Shown here: piece by piece, positions 34,172 through 43,214 of the stretch | Position numbering within the stretch: position 1 is the stretch's first letter | Layout of the letters: the number at the start of each line of letters is the position of its first letter | From: Ignavibacteriota bacterium | GTDB taxonomy: Bacteria > Bacteroidota > Ignavibacteria > UBA10030 > SZUA-254 | Reading direction: 5' to 3' | NCBI GenBank assembly: GCA_016209795.1 | Contig: JACQVI010000141.1 | Span: forward strand, 1 to 48,609 | DNA: 48,609 bases | Notes under the pieces: model-generated | What the model was told of the DNA's origin: nothing | The model's input: the letters and a program-made list of their open reading frames with translations, nothing else | The model's database searches: none | Translations under genes and position numbers: made by a program

Positions 34172-37100
34172 TGACTATGAAACTCAGTACAACATCCATT
34201 CAACGCCCGGTATTTGCCAGCGTTATGAGCTTTACGATCCTGCTCTTCGGGATCATTTCCTTCTTGCGCCTGCCGGTGCGCGAGTACCCTGATATCGATC
34301 CGCCGATCGTTTCGGTTGTTACCTTGTATCGCGGAGCGAGTCCAAGCGTTGTAGAAACTGAAATCACCAACGTGTTGGAAGAGCAGTTTGCCACACTCGA
34401 AGGAGTCAAGACGATGACCTCCTCGAGCCGTGAGCAGGGATCGGTGATCACTATTGAGTTTGAATTGAGCCGCAACGTCGATGAGGCGTCCAACGATGTT
34501 CGTGATCGTGTCTCGCGCGTACGAGGAAGACTTCCCCGTGAGATCGATAATCCCATCGTCTCCAAAGTCGATGCGAACGCCCAGGCAATCGTGTGGCTCG
34601 CACTGTACAGTGATAGGCACAGCGGTTTGGAATTGACCGACGTTGCCGACCGCATTTTGAAGGAACGCATCCAACGCCTTCCCGGAGTTGGCTCGGTCAT
34701 TATTGGCGGAGAGCGCCGTTACGCTATGCGTGTCTGGCTCGATCCGCTGCGCATGGCAGCCCACGGACTGACGACGCAGGATATCGAGGTAGCCATCCGT
34801 CGAGAGAATGCGGAAATACCGGCAGGACGAGTTGAAGGCGTAGAACGGGAGTTTTCGGTTCGTACGCGCGGGGAGCTTGTCACACCTGAGGAATTCGGTG
34901 CCATCATTGTTTCTCGTAGAGCGGACCGCATCGTGCACCTCCGTGATGTTGCGGAAGTGAATGTCGGTGCAGCGGATGAGCGGTCTGCTGCACGGTACAA
35001 CGGACAAACGGCAGTCGGCTTGGGTATCGTCAAGCAGTCCAAGGCAAGCACTGTCGATGTCGCAGAAGAAGTGCGTAACGCTTTGAAAGAATTGGTCAAA
35101 CTCTTACCTGCTGGCATGAATTTAGACGTTGCGTACGACTCGTCAACGTTCATCAATGAGTCAATCGATGAAGTTCAACAGACGCTGATCATTGCCATGT
35201 GCCTGGTGGTGTTAGTGGTGTTTGCGTTCCTGAAAAGTCTGCGTGCAACAGCGATTCCTTCGTTGGCAATTCCGATCTCCATCATCGGGGCGCTTGCTGT
35301 CGTGTACTTCGCTGGATTCACACTGAATATCTTAACGCTCTTAGCTTTGGTGCTCGCCATAGGTCTGGTCGTCGATGATGCCATCGTCGTATTAGAGAAC
35401 ATCTACCGCCACATGGAAATGGGAAAGAACCGATGGAGAGCAGCGCTCGATGGAAGCAAGGAGATCGGCTTCGCAGTTGTTGCAACGACGATCACTCTTG
35501 TTGCTGTATTTGTACCACTGGCTTTTTTGACCGGAAACGTCGGACGATTGTTCAATGAGTTTGGAGTCGCACTTGCTGTGGCTGTACTGATCTCCGGCTT
35601 CGTTGCTCTGACATTAACGCCGATGCTTTGTTCCAAGATTCTCAAGCCCCTCCACGGTGTGGGAAAGGGCTTGGCCTCCCGCTCGTTTGATGCATTCTTC
35701 GAATGGCTCAACAAAGTGTATGATCACATTCTACGATTTGCTCTACGGCGAAGAACTCTGATGATTGTTGCGGCAGTAGCAAGCGTTGTAGTGTGTGTGG
35801 TTCTGTTTAAATTTCTGCCGAGTGAGCTTGTGCCTATCGAAGATCGCGGCATCGGCTTCGGTATTGTGATTGCACCGGAAGGAGCGACATTGGAGTATAC
35901 AGACCGATACATGCGTGAAGTGGAAAGAAGACTGATGGCGCTTCCGGAACGGCGTGCGCTGTTCACCGCTGTTGGATTGGGATTCGGCGGTCCCGGACGT
36001 GTGACCAACGGATTCCTGTTCCTTGCTCTAAAGCCGCGCAGTGAGCGCGACAAATCGCAGCAGCAAATTATCCAGGAACTCTTCCCGCAGCTTCTGTCGA
36101 TACCCGGTGTGTTGGCATTCGTTATCAATCCCCCAAGTATCGGTGGAAGATTTAGCTCAAGTCCTGTGGAGTATGTTCTTCAAGCAGAAAGTTATGAGGA
36201 GCTGAACCAAGGCGTTGGCATCATGATGGGGGAAGCGCAAAGGTTAGGATATTTGATTAATCTCGACACCGACCTGCGACTGAACAAGCCGCAGCTTGAC
36301 CTTACCATCGACAGAGAACGTGCTGCAGGACTTGGTGCATCTGTTTCAGACATTGGCTTAACGCTTGAAACGTTCCTTGGCGGTCGTGCGGTCACCAACT
36401 TCAAGCGGGGCACAAAGCAGTACGATGTCATCTTGCAGATGAAGCCTGCCGCACGCTCGACGCCCGATGCCATCAGGGAAATTTATATTCGAGGTACTGG
36501 TGGACTTGTGCAGCTTGCTAATGTTGTAAAGGTGGAGGAAACGCTTGCACCGAAAGAGCTGAACCATTACAACCGCGTACGCTCTGCAACGTTCAATGCG
36601 CAGCTCGCTCCCGGCATAAGCTTGGGACAAGCGCTCGACGATCTCGACCGCATCGCTGCCGAGAAACTTCCGGCAGGTTTCAAGCGGGAGTATGCGGGCC
36701 AGTCACTTGAGTTCAAGTCGTCAAGCTCCAGTCTTTACTTTATGTTTCTCCTTGCGATAATCTTCATTTACCTCGTGCTTGCTGCACAGTTCGAGAGCTT
36801 CATACACCCTCTGACCATTCAGCTCTCGGTGCCGCTTGCCGTATTCGGGGCGCTGCTGACTCTGTTCATCTTCGGACAAAGCTTGAACATCTATTCGCAG
36901 ATTGGGTTGATCATGCTTATTGGTCTGGTGACCAAGAATTCAATTCTAATTGTAGAGTTCTCAAACCAATTGCGTGCACGCGGCGAATCGGTGTTGGACG
37001 CTGTTATCCAGGCTGCTACAATCCGCCTACGACCAATTCTCATGACGTCATTCTCGACTATTTTCGGCATACTGCCAATTGCGATTGGTGTTGGCGCAGG

Positions 37101-37308
37101 TGCAGAATCGCGTCGGCCATTAGGACTTGCAGTAGTCGGTGGAGTGTTCTTCTCTACCTTCCTGACGCTCGTGCTAGTGCCTGTGGTGTACACGCTTCTC
37201 GCTCGCTTCACAAGTGCAAGTAAATTAAGGAAAGAAGAACTAGAAGAATTTGAGCCAAAAGAAGAAGTCACACGTGAGGCTGAGTTGGTTGCAGCAGCCG
37301 GGAAGTGA
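34171..37308 (+). CDS. RND multidrug efflux pump, HAE1/AcrB family
   Basis: A complete 1045-residue RND transporter with the twelve-helix duplicated layout. TM1 (FASVMSFTILLFGIISFLRLPVREYPDIDPP) is followed by porter domain motifs GASPSVVETEIT and NDVRDRVSRVR. In TM4, GLVVDDAIVVLENI places proton-relay D402 and D403 at the AcrB D407/D408 positions. The second half has LVLAAQFESFIHPLTI and GLVTKNSILIVEF with the TM10 lysine. The C-terminus is a charged tail (KEELEEFEPKEEVTREAE). It is proton-driven and exports amphiphilic compounds through the adaptor and channel. Base composition seems more GC-rich than the neighbouring small genes. It ends this operon; the next gene has its own promoter-like site. 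Confidence 0.95.
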   Translation: MTMKLSTTSIQRPVFASVMSFTILLFGIISFLRLPVREYPDIDPPIVSVVTLYRGASPSVVETEITNVLEEQFATLEGVKTMTSSSREQGSVITIEFELSRNVDEASNDVRDRVSRVRGRLPREIDNPIVSKVDANAQAIVWLALYSDRHSGLELTDVADRILKERIQRLPGVGSVIIGGERRYAMRVWLDPLRMAAHGLTTQDIEVAIRRENAEIPAGRVEGVEREFSVRTRGELVTPEEFGAIIVSRRADRIVHLRDVAEVNVGAADERSAARYNGQTAVGLGIVKQSKASTVDVAEEVRNALKELVKLLPAGMNLDVAYDSSTFINESIDEVQQTLIIAMCLVVLVVFAFLKSLRATAIPSLAIPISIIGALAVVYFAGFTLNILTLLALVLAIGLVVDDAIVVLENIYRHMEMGKNRWRAALDGSKEIGFAVVATTITLVAVFVPLAFLTGNVGRLFNEFGVALAVAVLISGFVALTLTPMLCSKILKPLHGVGKGLASRSFDAFFEWLNKVYDHILRFALRRRTLMIVAAVASVVVCVVLFKFLPSELVPIEDRGIGFGIVIAPEGATLEYTDRYMREVERRLMALPERRALFTAVGLGFGGPGRVTNGFLFLALKPRSERDKSQQQIIQELFPQLLSIPGVLAFVINPPSIGGRFSSSPVEYVLQAESYEELNQGVGIMMGEAQRLGYLINLDTDLRLNKPQLDLTIDRERAAGLGASVSDIGLTLETFLGGRAVTNFKRGTKQYDVILQMKPAARSTPDAIREIYIRGTGGLVQLANVVKVEETLAPKELNHYNRVRSATFNAQLAPGISLGQALDDLDRIAAEKLPAGFKREYAGQSLEFKSSSSSLYFMFLLAIIFIYLVLAAQFESFIHPLTIQLSVPLAVFGALLTLFIFGQSLNIYSQIGLIMLIGLVTKNSILIVEFSNQLRARGESVLDAVIQAATIRLRPILMTSFSTIFGILPIAIGVGAGAESRRPLGLAVVGGVFFSTFLTLVLVPVVYTLLARFTSASKLRKEELEEFEPKEEVTREAELVAAAGK

Positions 37309-37380
37309 AGAGATGATTACTCTGCATGCTCTACAGTTAAAACACTGATTGTTACGCCACAGAGAGTGCAACGATCGGAT

Positions 37381-37409
37381 TTGACAGAGATATGTTTTTT
37401 GAGTAGATT
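37381..37409 (+). promoter_or_regulatory. Putative sigma70-like promoter
   Basis: TTGACA (37381-37386), exactly 17 bp, TAGATT (37404-37409), 29 bp before the ATG at 37439. This is the best-matching -35 in the window and suggests that the downstream genes are independent of the RND operon. Confidence 0.5.
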
Positions 37410-37438
37410 CAGTTCACTCAAGTTGTGCGTAGTTACCG

Positions 37439-37825
37439 ATGGAGACCTCAATCTTTCTAGCTAAAGTGATAGGGCTGTTCGGCGCAATAAGTACTTTAGC
37501 AATAATTATCCGTTATGAAACACATCTGGTGATGGAAGAAAATGCCGTGCAAAGTCCGGCAGTGATATATCTTTCAGGATTCTTATTTTTACTCCTCGGT
37601 ATCTTAGTAACAGTGAGCCATCAGGTTTGGACACGTGATTGGCGAGTTGTCATCACGATCTTGGGGTGGCTACTGTTGGCTAAGGGGCTTATGCGGATTT
37701 TCTTTCCGGAAGCCGTCAAAAAGTTTATTGAGAAAAAGAGAAACGACCGACGTTTTTTACTGGCTGAGGTAGTAACTTTCTTTATCAGTCTCTATCTTAT
37801 TTATCAGGGATTCATTGGTCATTGA
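37439..37825 (+). CDS. Small four-helix membrane protein, unknown
   Basis: A 128-residue integral membrane protein with hydrophobic segments near 5-24, 40-60, 70-88 and 106-125, and a basic loop (KKFIEKKRNDRR) before the last helix. LGWLLLAKGLMRIFFPE resembles motifs in small DUF2065-like membrane proteins, but I do not assign a family. It starts at ATG 37439 behind a good promoter-like site, and is followed by the DUF4440-like lipoprotein gene after 100 bp. Confidence 0.6.
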   Translation: METSIFLAKVIGLFGAISTLAIIIRYETHLVMEENAVQSPAVIYLSGFLFLLLGILVTVSHQVWTRDWRVVITILGWLLLAKGLMRIFFPEAVKKFIEKKRNDRRFLLAEVVTFFISLYLIYQGFIGH

Positions 37826-37925
37826 TTTAGAATTATATTCAAGAACTCTGAGGAAACTCGACAGAACAAAATTAACCCCACAATCCACAATAACTCATCA
37901 TCAACTAACATGTAAGGAGATTAAT

Positions 37926-38426
37926 ATGACAAAACATTTCTGTTTCACCGTTTTGATTGGCTGCTGCTTAGCGATGCTTGTGCTCGGCTGTACACCGCAG
38001 CAACCAGATACTCGTGCGAAGGATGAGGCTGCGATTCGCGATGCCGACATCGGCTGGTCCAAGGTTGCTGAAACAAATCAAGTGGATCAGATGATTGCAT
38101 ACTTCCTCGAAGATGCAGTTGTGTTAGCACCGAACGAGCCGATGGCAAGCGGAAAGGAAGCCATTGGCACAATGCTTCGGGGGTTTTTCGCGATGCCCGG
38201 TTTTTCAGTCAAATGGCAACCAACGAAGGTGGAAGTGTCACGCTCCGGCGATCTCGGTTATTCATTAGGAACGTACGAGATGACTATGAACGATCCCAAA
38301 GGAATACCCATGACGGATCGAGGCAAGTACGCAACGGTGTGGAAGAAACAAGCCGATGGAAGCTGGAAGGTTGCAGCCGATATGTTCAACTCGGATTTAC
38401 CTCTACCACAACTGCCGTCACAGTAA
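37926..38426 (+). CDS. Lipoprotein with SnoaL/DUF4440-like (NTF2-fold) domain
   Basis: A 166-residue lipoprotein. ATG 37926 has an AAGGAG site 6 nt upstream and starts MTKHFCFTVLIGCCLAMLVLGC with lipobox LVLGC (C22); the frame is open upstream but without meaning. The mature part follows the DUF4440/SnoaL pattern: a first helix with AIRDADIGWSKVAETNQVDQMIAYFLEDAVVLAPNEP, then GKEAIGTMLRGFF, a Trp-containing strand (VKWQPTKVEVSRSGDLGYSLGTYEM), and the closing GKYATVWKKQADGSWKVAADMFNSD. NTF2-fold proteins bind small ligands or have steroid-isomerase-type activities; a specific role is not predictable. Confidence 0.82.
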   Translation: MTKHFCFTVLIGCCLAMLVLGCTPQQPDTRAKDEAAIRDADIGWSKVAETNQVDQMIAYFLEDAVVLAPNEPMASGKEAIGTMLRGFFAMPGFSVKWQPTKVEVSRSGDLGYSLGTYEMTMNDPKGIPMTDRGKYATVWKKQADGSWKVAADMFNSDLPLPQLPSQ

Positions 38427-38555
38427 GGTCGGGTACTGCGCTTACATGATTTGAAAAAGGCGAGGAGATAGACGACGTTCATTGTTTACTACCACCGTTG
38501 GGTGAAAATGTACAATGCGGACGTCCAGTAGTTATTCATAGTTGCTCGATAGAGA

Positions 38556-40298
38556 ATGTTAAGTAAGAAGGAGTTCATTATACTGAAGAAGTGTTTCGTT
38601 GCCGCGGCTGTCGTCACCAACGTATGTTTCTCGTTGATCGCCTTTGCTCAGAATGTACGGTCCGTGCTCGGTAGAGCGGATACGCTGGTTGGACTTTGGG
38701 GTACCGAGCAAATCATTGCACCGATGGTTCGGGGTGAACTCACCATTGACGCGCGCGATTCAATATGGCGAGCGAGCATCGGAGGGTTCAGTACCTCTGT
38801 TCAACACATGAAAGATAGAATTTTGTTCACGATGCTTGGGGCAGGTGAGTTTCGCGGCAAGATGAGCGCGAATCCCGCGAGAATTCTGGGCCATTGGATT
38901 CAACCCAGCAGCAGCACCGACGCCTACAGCCAGCGGTACGCAAGCCCTGTTGAACTTTCGGAAGTGAGCACGAACGTGTGGAGAGGAAGGGTTACTCCAC
39001 TGGACTATCTCATATCGTTCTATATCTCGATTCAATCTGCCAACGATGGGACACTAAGCGCCTTCATACGCAATCCGGAAGCGAATTTCTTTGCGGGCCG
39101 CACTTACAAGGTCGAATTGAAGGGCGATTCAGTTATGTTCTCCCATCCGCCCCTCGTATTCACACGTCGCAAGGGCAATGATGCGGTCGGATTTTTCCCG
39201 AGAGTTGTTCCTGAAAGCGGGCAGTACGTGTACAGAACACCGCTTGCCGAAAACGATGGGTGGGCCACTGCCTCACTCACAGATGTGGGCATGGGCGTAC
39301 GCGCGATAGAGGAATTCGTTGAAAAGATTCTTACGGCGGTTCCCTCTCTGGAAAACCCAGTGAACATCCACAGTTTGCTCATCGCACGTCACGGGAAATT
39401 GGTACTGGAAGAATATTTCTACGGATTTGACAAAGACCGCACACACGACATGCGCTCTGCGAGCAAATCAATCGTGCCTGTTCTGGTCGGCATTGCCCGT
39501 GATCGCGGCGTCAAAATAGGACCGGACACTCCGGTGTATTCCTTATTCCCGGAATACAAGCCGTTTGCCAACTGGGATGTACGCAACAGCAAGATAACTC
39601 TCGAAGACCTGATGAACATGGCAAGTGGACTGGCAATCGATGACGTAGATCCGTTCTCTCCTGGTAATGAAGGACATATGCAAGAGCAAACAGAACAGCC
39701 GGACTGGTACAAGTACACGCTCGACCTTCCAATGGTGCGCGATCCCGGAGGTGATCATCCGATATACGGCTCGGCAAATATCAACCTCGTGGGAGGTGCA
39801 GTCAGGAACGCTACGGGTAAGTGGCTCCCCGAACTCTTTGATGAATACTTTGCCCGGCCTCTTCAGATCAGCACTTACCACATGAATCTGATGCCTACAG
39901 GTGAAGCCTACACTGGCGGAGGTCTCTACATGCGCCCGCGCGATCAACTCAAACTCGGCCAATTATACCTTGCTGGAGGAGTTTGGAACGGGCATGTCAT
40001 TGTGAGTAAGGATTGGGTGAAGCAGTCGACCGTTCGACACGGCAACATGAAACCACGAATGGATATTGATACAGATCATGGGTATGGCTACGCATGGCAT
40101 TTTAGGGATTGTGAAAGAAGTGGACGTGTGTTCCACTACTACTGGGCTGGAGGAAATGGTGGACAGCTCATCATTGTCATCCCAGAAATAGACATGGTAG
40201 TGAGTTTCACTGGTGGAGATTATGGTGAATTCCGCAAATACCTCAGGTGGGAGATCGAATTACTGCCCCAATACATATTGCCTGCGGTAATGCACTAA
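38556..40298 (+). CDS. Exported serine hydrolase, class C beta-lactamase-like
   Basis: A protein of up to 580 residues. An N-terminal beta-rich domain of ~230 residues is followed by a penicillin-binding/beta-lactamase class C domain. The SxxK motif is S301-A-S-K304 in DMRSASKSIVPVL, the Tyr motif is YGSANIN (YxN type), and WAGGNGGQ near the C-terminus replaces the usual H/KxG. LLIARHGKLVLEEYFYG is the typical entry strand. Such proteins include D-aminopeptidases, esterases and EstB-like enzymes. Start is uncertain: ATG 38556 has no ribosome site, yet an AAGGAG lies inside the frame at 38568-38573, nine bases before CTG 38583. That CTG would begin a cleaner signal peptide (LKKCFVAAAVVTNVCFSLIAFAQ). 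Confidence 0.88.
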   Translation: MLSKKEFIILKKCFVAAAVVTNVCFSLIAFAQNVRSVLGRADTLVGLWGTEQIIAPMVRGELTIDARDSIWRASIGGFSTSVQHMKDRILFTMLGAGEFRGKMSANPARILGHWIQPSSSTDAYSQRYASPVELSEVSTNVWRGRVTPLDYLISFYISIQSANDGTLSAFIRNPEANFFAGRTYKVELKGDSVMFSHPPLVFTRRKGNDAVGFFPRVVPESGQYVYRTPLAENDGWATASLTDVGMGVRAIEEFVEKILTAVPSLENPVNIHSLLIARHGKLVLEEYFYGFDKDRTHDMRSASKSIVPVLVGIARDRGVKIGPDTPVYSLFPEYKPFANWDVRNSKITLEDLMNMASGLAIDDVDPFSPGNEGHMQEQTEQPDWYKYTLDLPMVRDPGGDHPIYGSANINLVGGAVRNATGKWLPELFDEYFARPLQISTYHMNLMPTGEAYTGGGLYMRPRDQLKLGQLYLAGGVWNGHVIVSKDWVKQSTVRHGNMKPRMDIDTDHGYGYAWHFRDCERSGRVFHYYWAGGNGGQLIIVIPEIDMVVSFTGGDYGEFRKYLRWEIELLPQYILPAVMH

Positions 40299-40424
40299 AG
40301 AACAATGAAGTCCTCGCGTTCATCAAGCGTCAAACTGCAAATACTCGTCCAGCAACCAGTAAGAAAGGTGAGAAATTCTTGAAGAATCTTGAAAACTCAA
40401 CTACCAGGAAAGGAGAGTAAATCC

Positions 40425-40814
40425 ATGAGATCATTCAAATTTGTTTTCTTGTACGGGTTTCTTGTTTGGCTGATCCCCTTCATTGTTGCAGTCCTCATCT
40501 TCCCTATTCGTGAGAATGATCGACCGCTGTTTGAGTCTATCATGCCTGTCGTGGTGACTCTGAGTGTCGTGTTGTTCTCGCATCTCTATTTCAAGAAGGT
40601 GGGCACTGCTTTCGTCAGAGAGGGCACCCTCCTCGGTGTGACTTGGTTTCTGATTAGTGTGATCATCGACCTCTTGCTGTTCAGCTCTGGACCAATGAAG
40701 ATGGGTTTTGTCGACTACTTCAAGGACATTGGCTTAACCTATGTGATTATTCCCTCGATAACTATCGGCTCGGGATTTCTGATTCAAAGCAAAATCAAGA
40801 CCGAAACAACATGA
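40425..40814 (+). CDS. Small four-helix membrane protein, unknown
   Basis: A 129-residue membrane protein with segments near 5-27, 38-55, 70-88 and 99-120. AGGAG lies about 6-9 nt before ATG 40425, so this is preferred to the ATG at 40389. A recognisable block, REGTLLGVTWFLISVIIDLLLFSSGPMKMGFVDYFKDIGLTYVIIPSITIG, recurs in uncharacterised small membrane proteins of many bacteria, as I remember it. No function is known to me. It lies between the serine hydrolase and the amidohydrolase. Confidence 0.7.
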   Translation: MRSFKFVFLYGFLVWLIPFIVAVLIFPIRENDRPLFESIMPVVVTLSVVLFSHLYFKKVGTAFVREGTLLGVTWFLISVIIDLLLFSSGPMKMGFVDYFKDIGLTYVIIPSITIGSGFLIQSKIKTETT

Positions 40815-40860
40815 TGGATTTAGAAATTCACATGAGGAGCGCTTATCTTTACGAGGATGG

Positions 40861-40962
40861 ATGATTAAAACTTTCTTCTGCATCATCGTTTTCTCTTTCA
40901 TTTCTTCTACTGCCTTAGCTCAAGGCCATCAATCCAATGGACTGGTCATACGGGATTGTTAA
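40861..40962 (+). pseudogene. Detached signal-peptide exon of the amidohydrolase (frameshift)
   Basis: ATG 40861 follows GAGGATGG and encodes a textbook signal peptide, MIKTFFCIIVFSFISSTALAQ, then GHQSNGLVIRDC and a stop at 40960-40962. Moving one base forward at 40956/40957 joins it to the amidohydrolase frame and gives ...GLVIRDVNLIPMTQETV, the expected start of that domain. So the two parts were, or are, one gene separated by a one-base frameshift in GGGATTGTT. Confidence 0.75.
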
Positions 40963-42169
40963 CCTCATCCCGATGACTCAGGAGACAGTCATTACCAATC
41001 AAACCATCACAATCTTCGATGGATGGATAACACAAATTAGCAAGTCGCACAACATTGCCGTGCCAGCAGGCACAACGATCATTGATGGAAACGGAAAATA
41101 CCTCATGCCCGGAATGGCAGATATGCATGCCCACCTGCCGGGGAAAGATGGACAGCCACATAATCTCCACGATTACTTGCTGCTGCAATTAGCTGGTGGC
41201 GTAACGACAATTCGAGTGATGCGCGGCGATGAAAGCCATTTATCGTTGCGTGATAGTGTCAATCAAGGTTTGCTTCTTGGTCCCACGCTTTACATCGCTT
41301 GTCCAGCCTTGAGATTGGATTCGTTGGCTTCATTTGAGCAAGTCAAAGTGCAAATCAACAAATACAAGCATCAGGGTTTTGGTTTTGTCAAATTGGTGTC
41401 GGTGGAAAACTCAGATCTCTTGCAGCCAGTCGCTGACTATATCCACAGCATCGGGCTAAAGTTTACAGGACACTGTCCGGAAGGTGGTCTTGAGCTTGCC
41501 GTCAAAGCAAACATGGAATCAATTGAACACTACAAAGTGTACATCGATCTTTACAAACAGGATAGCCTGAAGCTGTGGACTTTGCTGAATGAGATGGCTG
41601 AGAAGAAATTGTTCAGTTGCCCCACGCTTTACTGGTCGCTCGTGGCATTTAACCAATTCACAATGGATGGACTACGAGAAACCTACGGACTGAGCCATGT
41701 GAACGCAGCTGTTGCTAAATTATGGGTCAACAAATTCCAAAAACAGCATGATTCACAGCTCGGTCGGAATATAGAAAAATTCTTGTCGGACAAAGAAAAC
41801 TTTAGAATAGACATGCAACTATTTTTAAGGATACTGAAACAGATGCAGGAGGCCGGTGTCCCGTTGCTGGTAAGTCCATCAGACGGATCGTTTTGTGTGC
41901 CGGGGTTCAGCATGACGGAGGAGTTAAGGCTGGTTGTCCAAGCAGGCTTAACACCATACCAAGCATTGCGTGCAGCAACGTATAATGCTGCAGATTTTTT
42001 CGATGATCTCGGCAACTCTGGCACAGTAGAAGTTGGCAAAAAGGCAAATCTGATCTTGTTGGACAAGAATCCATTGGAGGACATTGAACATGTCAAGAAA
42101 ATCGATGCTGTAATTAAGAATGGTAGCTTGTATAAACGAAAAGACATACTACAGCAGCTCAAGAAGTAA
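40937..42169 (+). CDS. Amidohydrolase-family protein, 5' end frameshifted
   Basis: The remaining open frame encodes 410 residues of an imidazolonepropionase/prolidase-like amidohydrolase. The N-terminal beta-sandwich (NLIPMTQETVITNQTITIFDGWI) leads to the metal site MADMHAHLPG (HxH near 63-65). Further sites are LVS with Lys near 152 (FVKLVS), TGHCPEGG, ESIEHYKVYIDL, and the Asp in VSPSDGSFCVPGF; the C-terminal sandwich closes with VEVGKKANLILLDKNPLEDI. The ATG at 40937 has no ribosome site and probably is not a natural start: the natural signal peptide lies in another frame from 40861. Either the gene is a recent pseudogene that can no longer be exported, or the sequence has a one-base error. 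Substrate unknown. Confidence 0.85.
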   Translation: MDWSYGIVNLIPMTQETVITNQTITIFDGWITQISKSHNIAVPAGTTIIDGNGKYLMPGMADMHAHLPGKDGQPHNLHDYLLLQLAGGVTTIRVMRGDESHLSLRDSVNQGLLLGPTLYIACPALRLDSLASFEQVKVQINKYKHQGFGFVKLVSVENSDLLQPVADYIHSIGLKFTGHCPEGGLELAVKANMESIEHYKVYIDLYKQDSLKLWTLLNEMAEKKLFSCPTLYWSLVAFNQFTMDGLRETYGLSHVNAAVAKLWVNKFQKQHDSQLGRNIEKFLSDKENFRIDMQLFLRILKQMQEAGVPLLVSPSDGSFCVPGFSMTEELRLVVQAGLTPYQALRAATYNAADFFDDLGNSGTVEVGKKANLILLDKNPLEDIEHVKKIDAVIKNGSLYKRKDILQQLKK

Positions 42170-42261
42170 CCATACTAACAATCTAAAAACCCCATCGCTC
42201 CGATGAAACTGTCCCTTCGGGAGACCACACTACTACTTCCTGCCTCTTCGGTGAAAAAGTT

Positions 42262-42290
42262 TTGCTAATCCCACTTGCATTTCCTATATT
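42262..42290 (+). promoter_or_regulatory. Putative murI promoter
   Basis: TTGCTA (42262-42267), exactly 17 bp, TATATT (42285-42290), 15 bp before the murI ATG. The -10 continues as TATATTCTTTC. Confidence 0.45.
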
Positions 42291-42305
42291 CTTTCGGTAG
42301 CATTC

Positions 42306-43124
42306 ATGAGCTCAAAGTCATTGCAGGCACAACCTATCGGTGTGTTCGATTCGGGTATTGGAGGACTCACAGTTGTGCGAGCACTGATGCATCGTTTGCC
42401 GCATGAGAACATCGTCTATTTTGGAGATACGGCACGTGTCCCCTACGGACCAAAATCGCCACAGGTTGTACGGGAGTATGCTGCTCAAGACACCGACTTT
42501 CTCCTAAGCCACAATGTGAAAATGATCGTGGTTGCTTGCAACACCGTCTCATCGGTAGCACTCGATGTTGTGCAAAAACGTGCAAAAGTGTCCGTTGTAG
42601 GCGTGATCGTGCCAGGGGCTAAGGCGGCAGTGAATGCAACAAAGAAAAAGCGTATCGGGGTGATCGGCACGATTGGAACGATACACAGCAATGCATACAC
42701 GAATGCTATACGACTATTGGATGGGTCAGTCACTGTGGTTGCTCAGGCGTGTCCTCTGTTTGTCCCTCTGGCGGAAGAAGGCTGGACTGATCACCTGGCA
42801 ACGGAGTTAATCGCAAAGGAATATCTTTTCCCCTTGAAGGTACAAAAGATCGATACCTTAGTTCTTGGCTGCACACACTATCCGATACTGAAAGATGTTA
42901 TCACATCTATATTTGATAGCAGCGTAACGGTGATTGATTCAGGGGAAGCAACTGCGCTCGAAGTTGAACGGATTCTTTATGAAGAGAATCTTTGTAATAC
43001 AAATACTCATAAAGCGAATGTACAGTTTTACGTGAGTGATATTCCACATCGGTTTTCAGAGATTGGAGAAAGATTCTTAGGGCAAATGCTTGGAAAAGTC
43101 AGAAGGGCGGAAGGATTTCTTTAA
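42306..43124 (+). CDS. murI: Glutamate racemase
   Basis: A 272-residue cofactor-independent racemase that makes D-glutamate for peptidoglycan. The N-terminus is IGVFDSGIGGLTVVRALMHRLPHENIVYFGDTARVPYG, with the conserved Asp-Ser pair. The two catalytic cysteines are C78 in VVACNTVSS and C189 in LGCTHYPIL. The length is normal for MurI. The ATG at 42306 is only 15 bp from a good -10, so the leader is short and no Shine-Dalgarno is seen. It starts the housekeeping cluster at the right of the window. Confidence 0.96.
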   Translation: MSSKSLQAQPIGVFDSGIGGLTVVRALMHRLPHENIVYFGDTARVPYGPKSPQVVREYAAQDTDFLLSHNVKMIVVACNTVSSVALDVVQKRAKVSVVGVIVPGAKAAVNATKKKRIGVIGTIGTIHSNAYTNAIRLLDGSVTVVAQACPLFVPLAEEGWTDHLATELIAKEYLFPLKVQKIDTLVLGCTHYPILKDVITSIFDSSVTVIDSGEATALEVERILYEENLCNTNTHKANVQFYVSDIPHRFSEIGERFLGQMLGKVRRAEGFL

Positions 43125-43135
43125 TTCTTCATTTT

Positions 43136-43163
43136 AGAATTTAGATTTTGGATTTCAGATTTT
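43136..43163. repeat. Degenerate heptamer repeat, four units
   Basis: AGAATTT, AGATTTT, GGATTTC and AGATTTT follow one another in strict 7-bp phase. Read on the minus strand they are AAAATCT/GAAATCC units, the same AATC family as 9085-9126. They lie between murI and the CADD-like gene; CAAATCTCAAATC follows a little downstream. Confidence 0.55.
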
Positions 43164-43214
43164 GCTAAACTCAAAACACAAATCTCAAATCATTATAAGG
43201 CATTGGAGTAATCT

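Noticed and set aside
39511-39962. Long minus-strand frames opposite the serine-hydrolase and RND genes
   Set aside because: They mirror the codon pattern of the real genes, have no ribosome sites and resemble no protein family.
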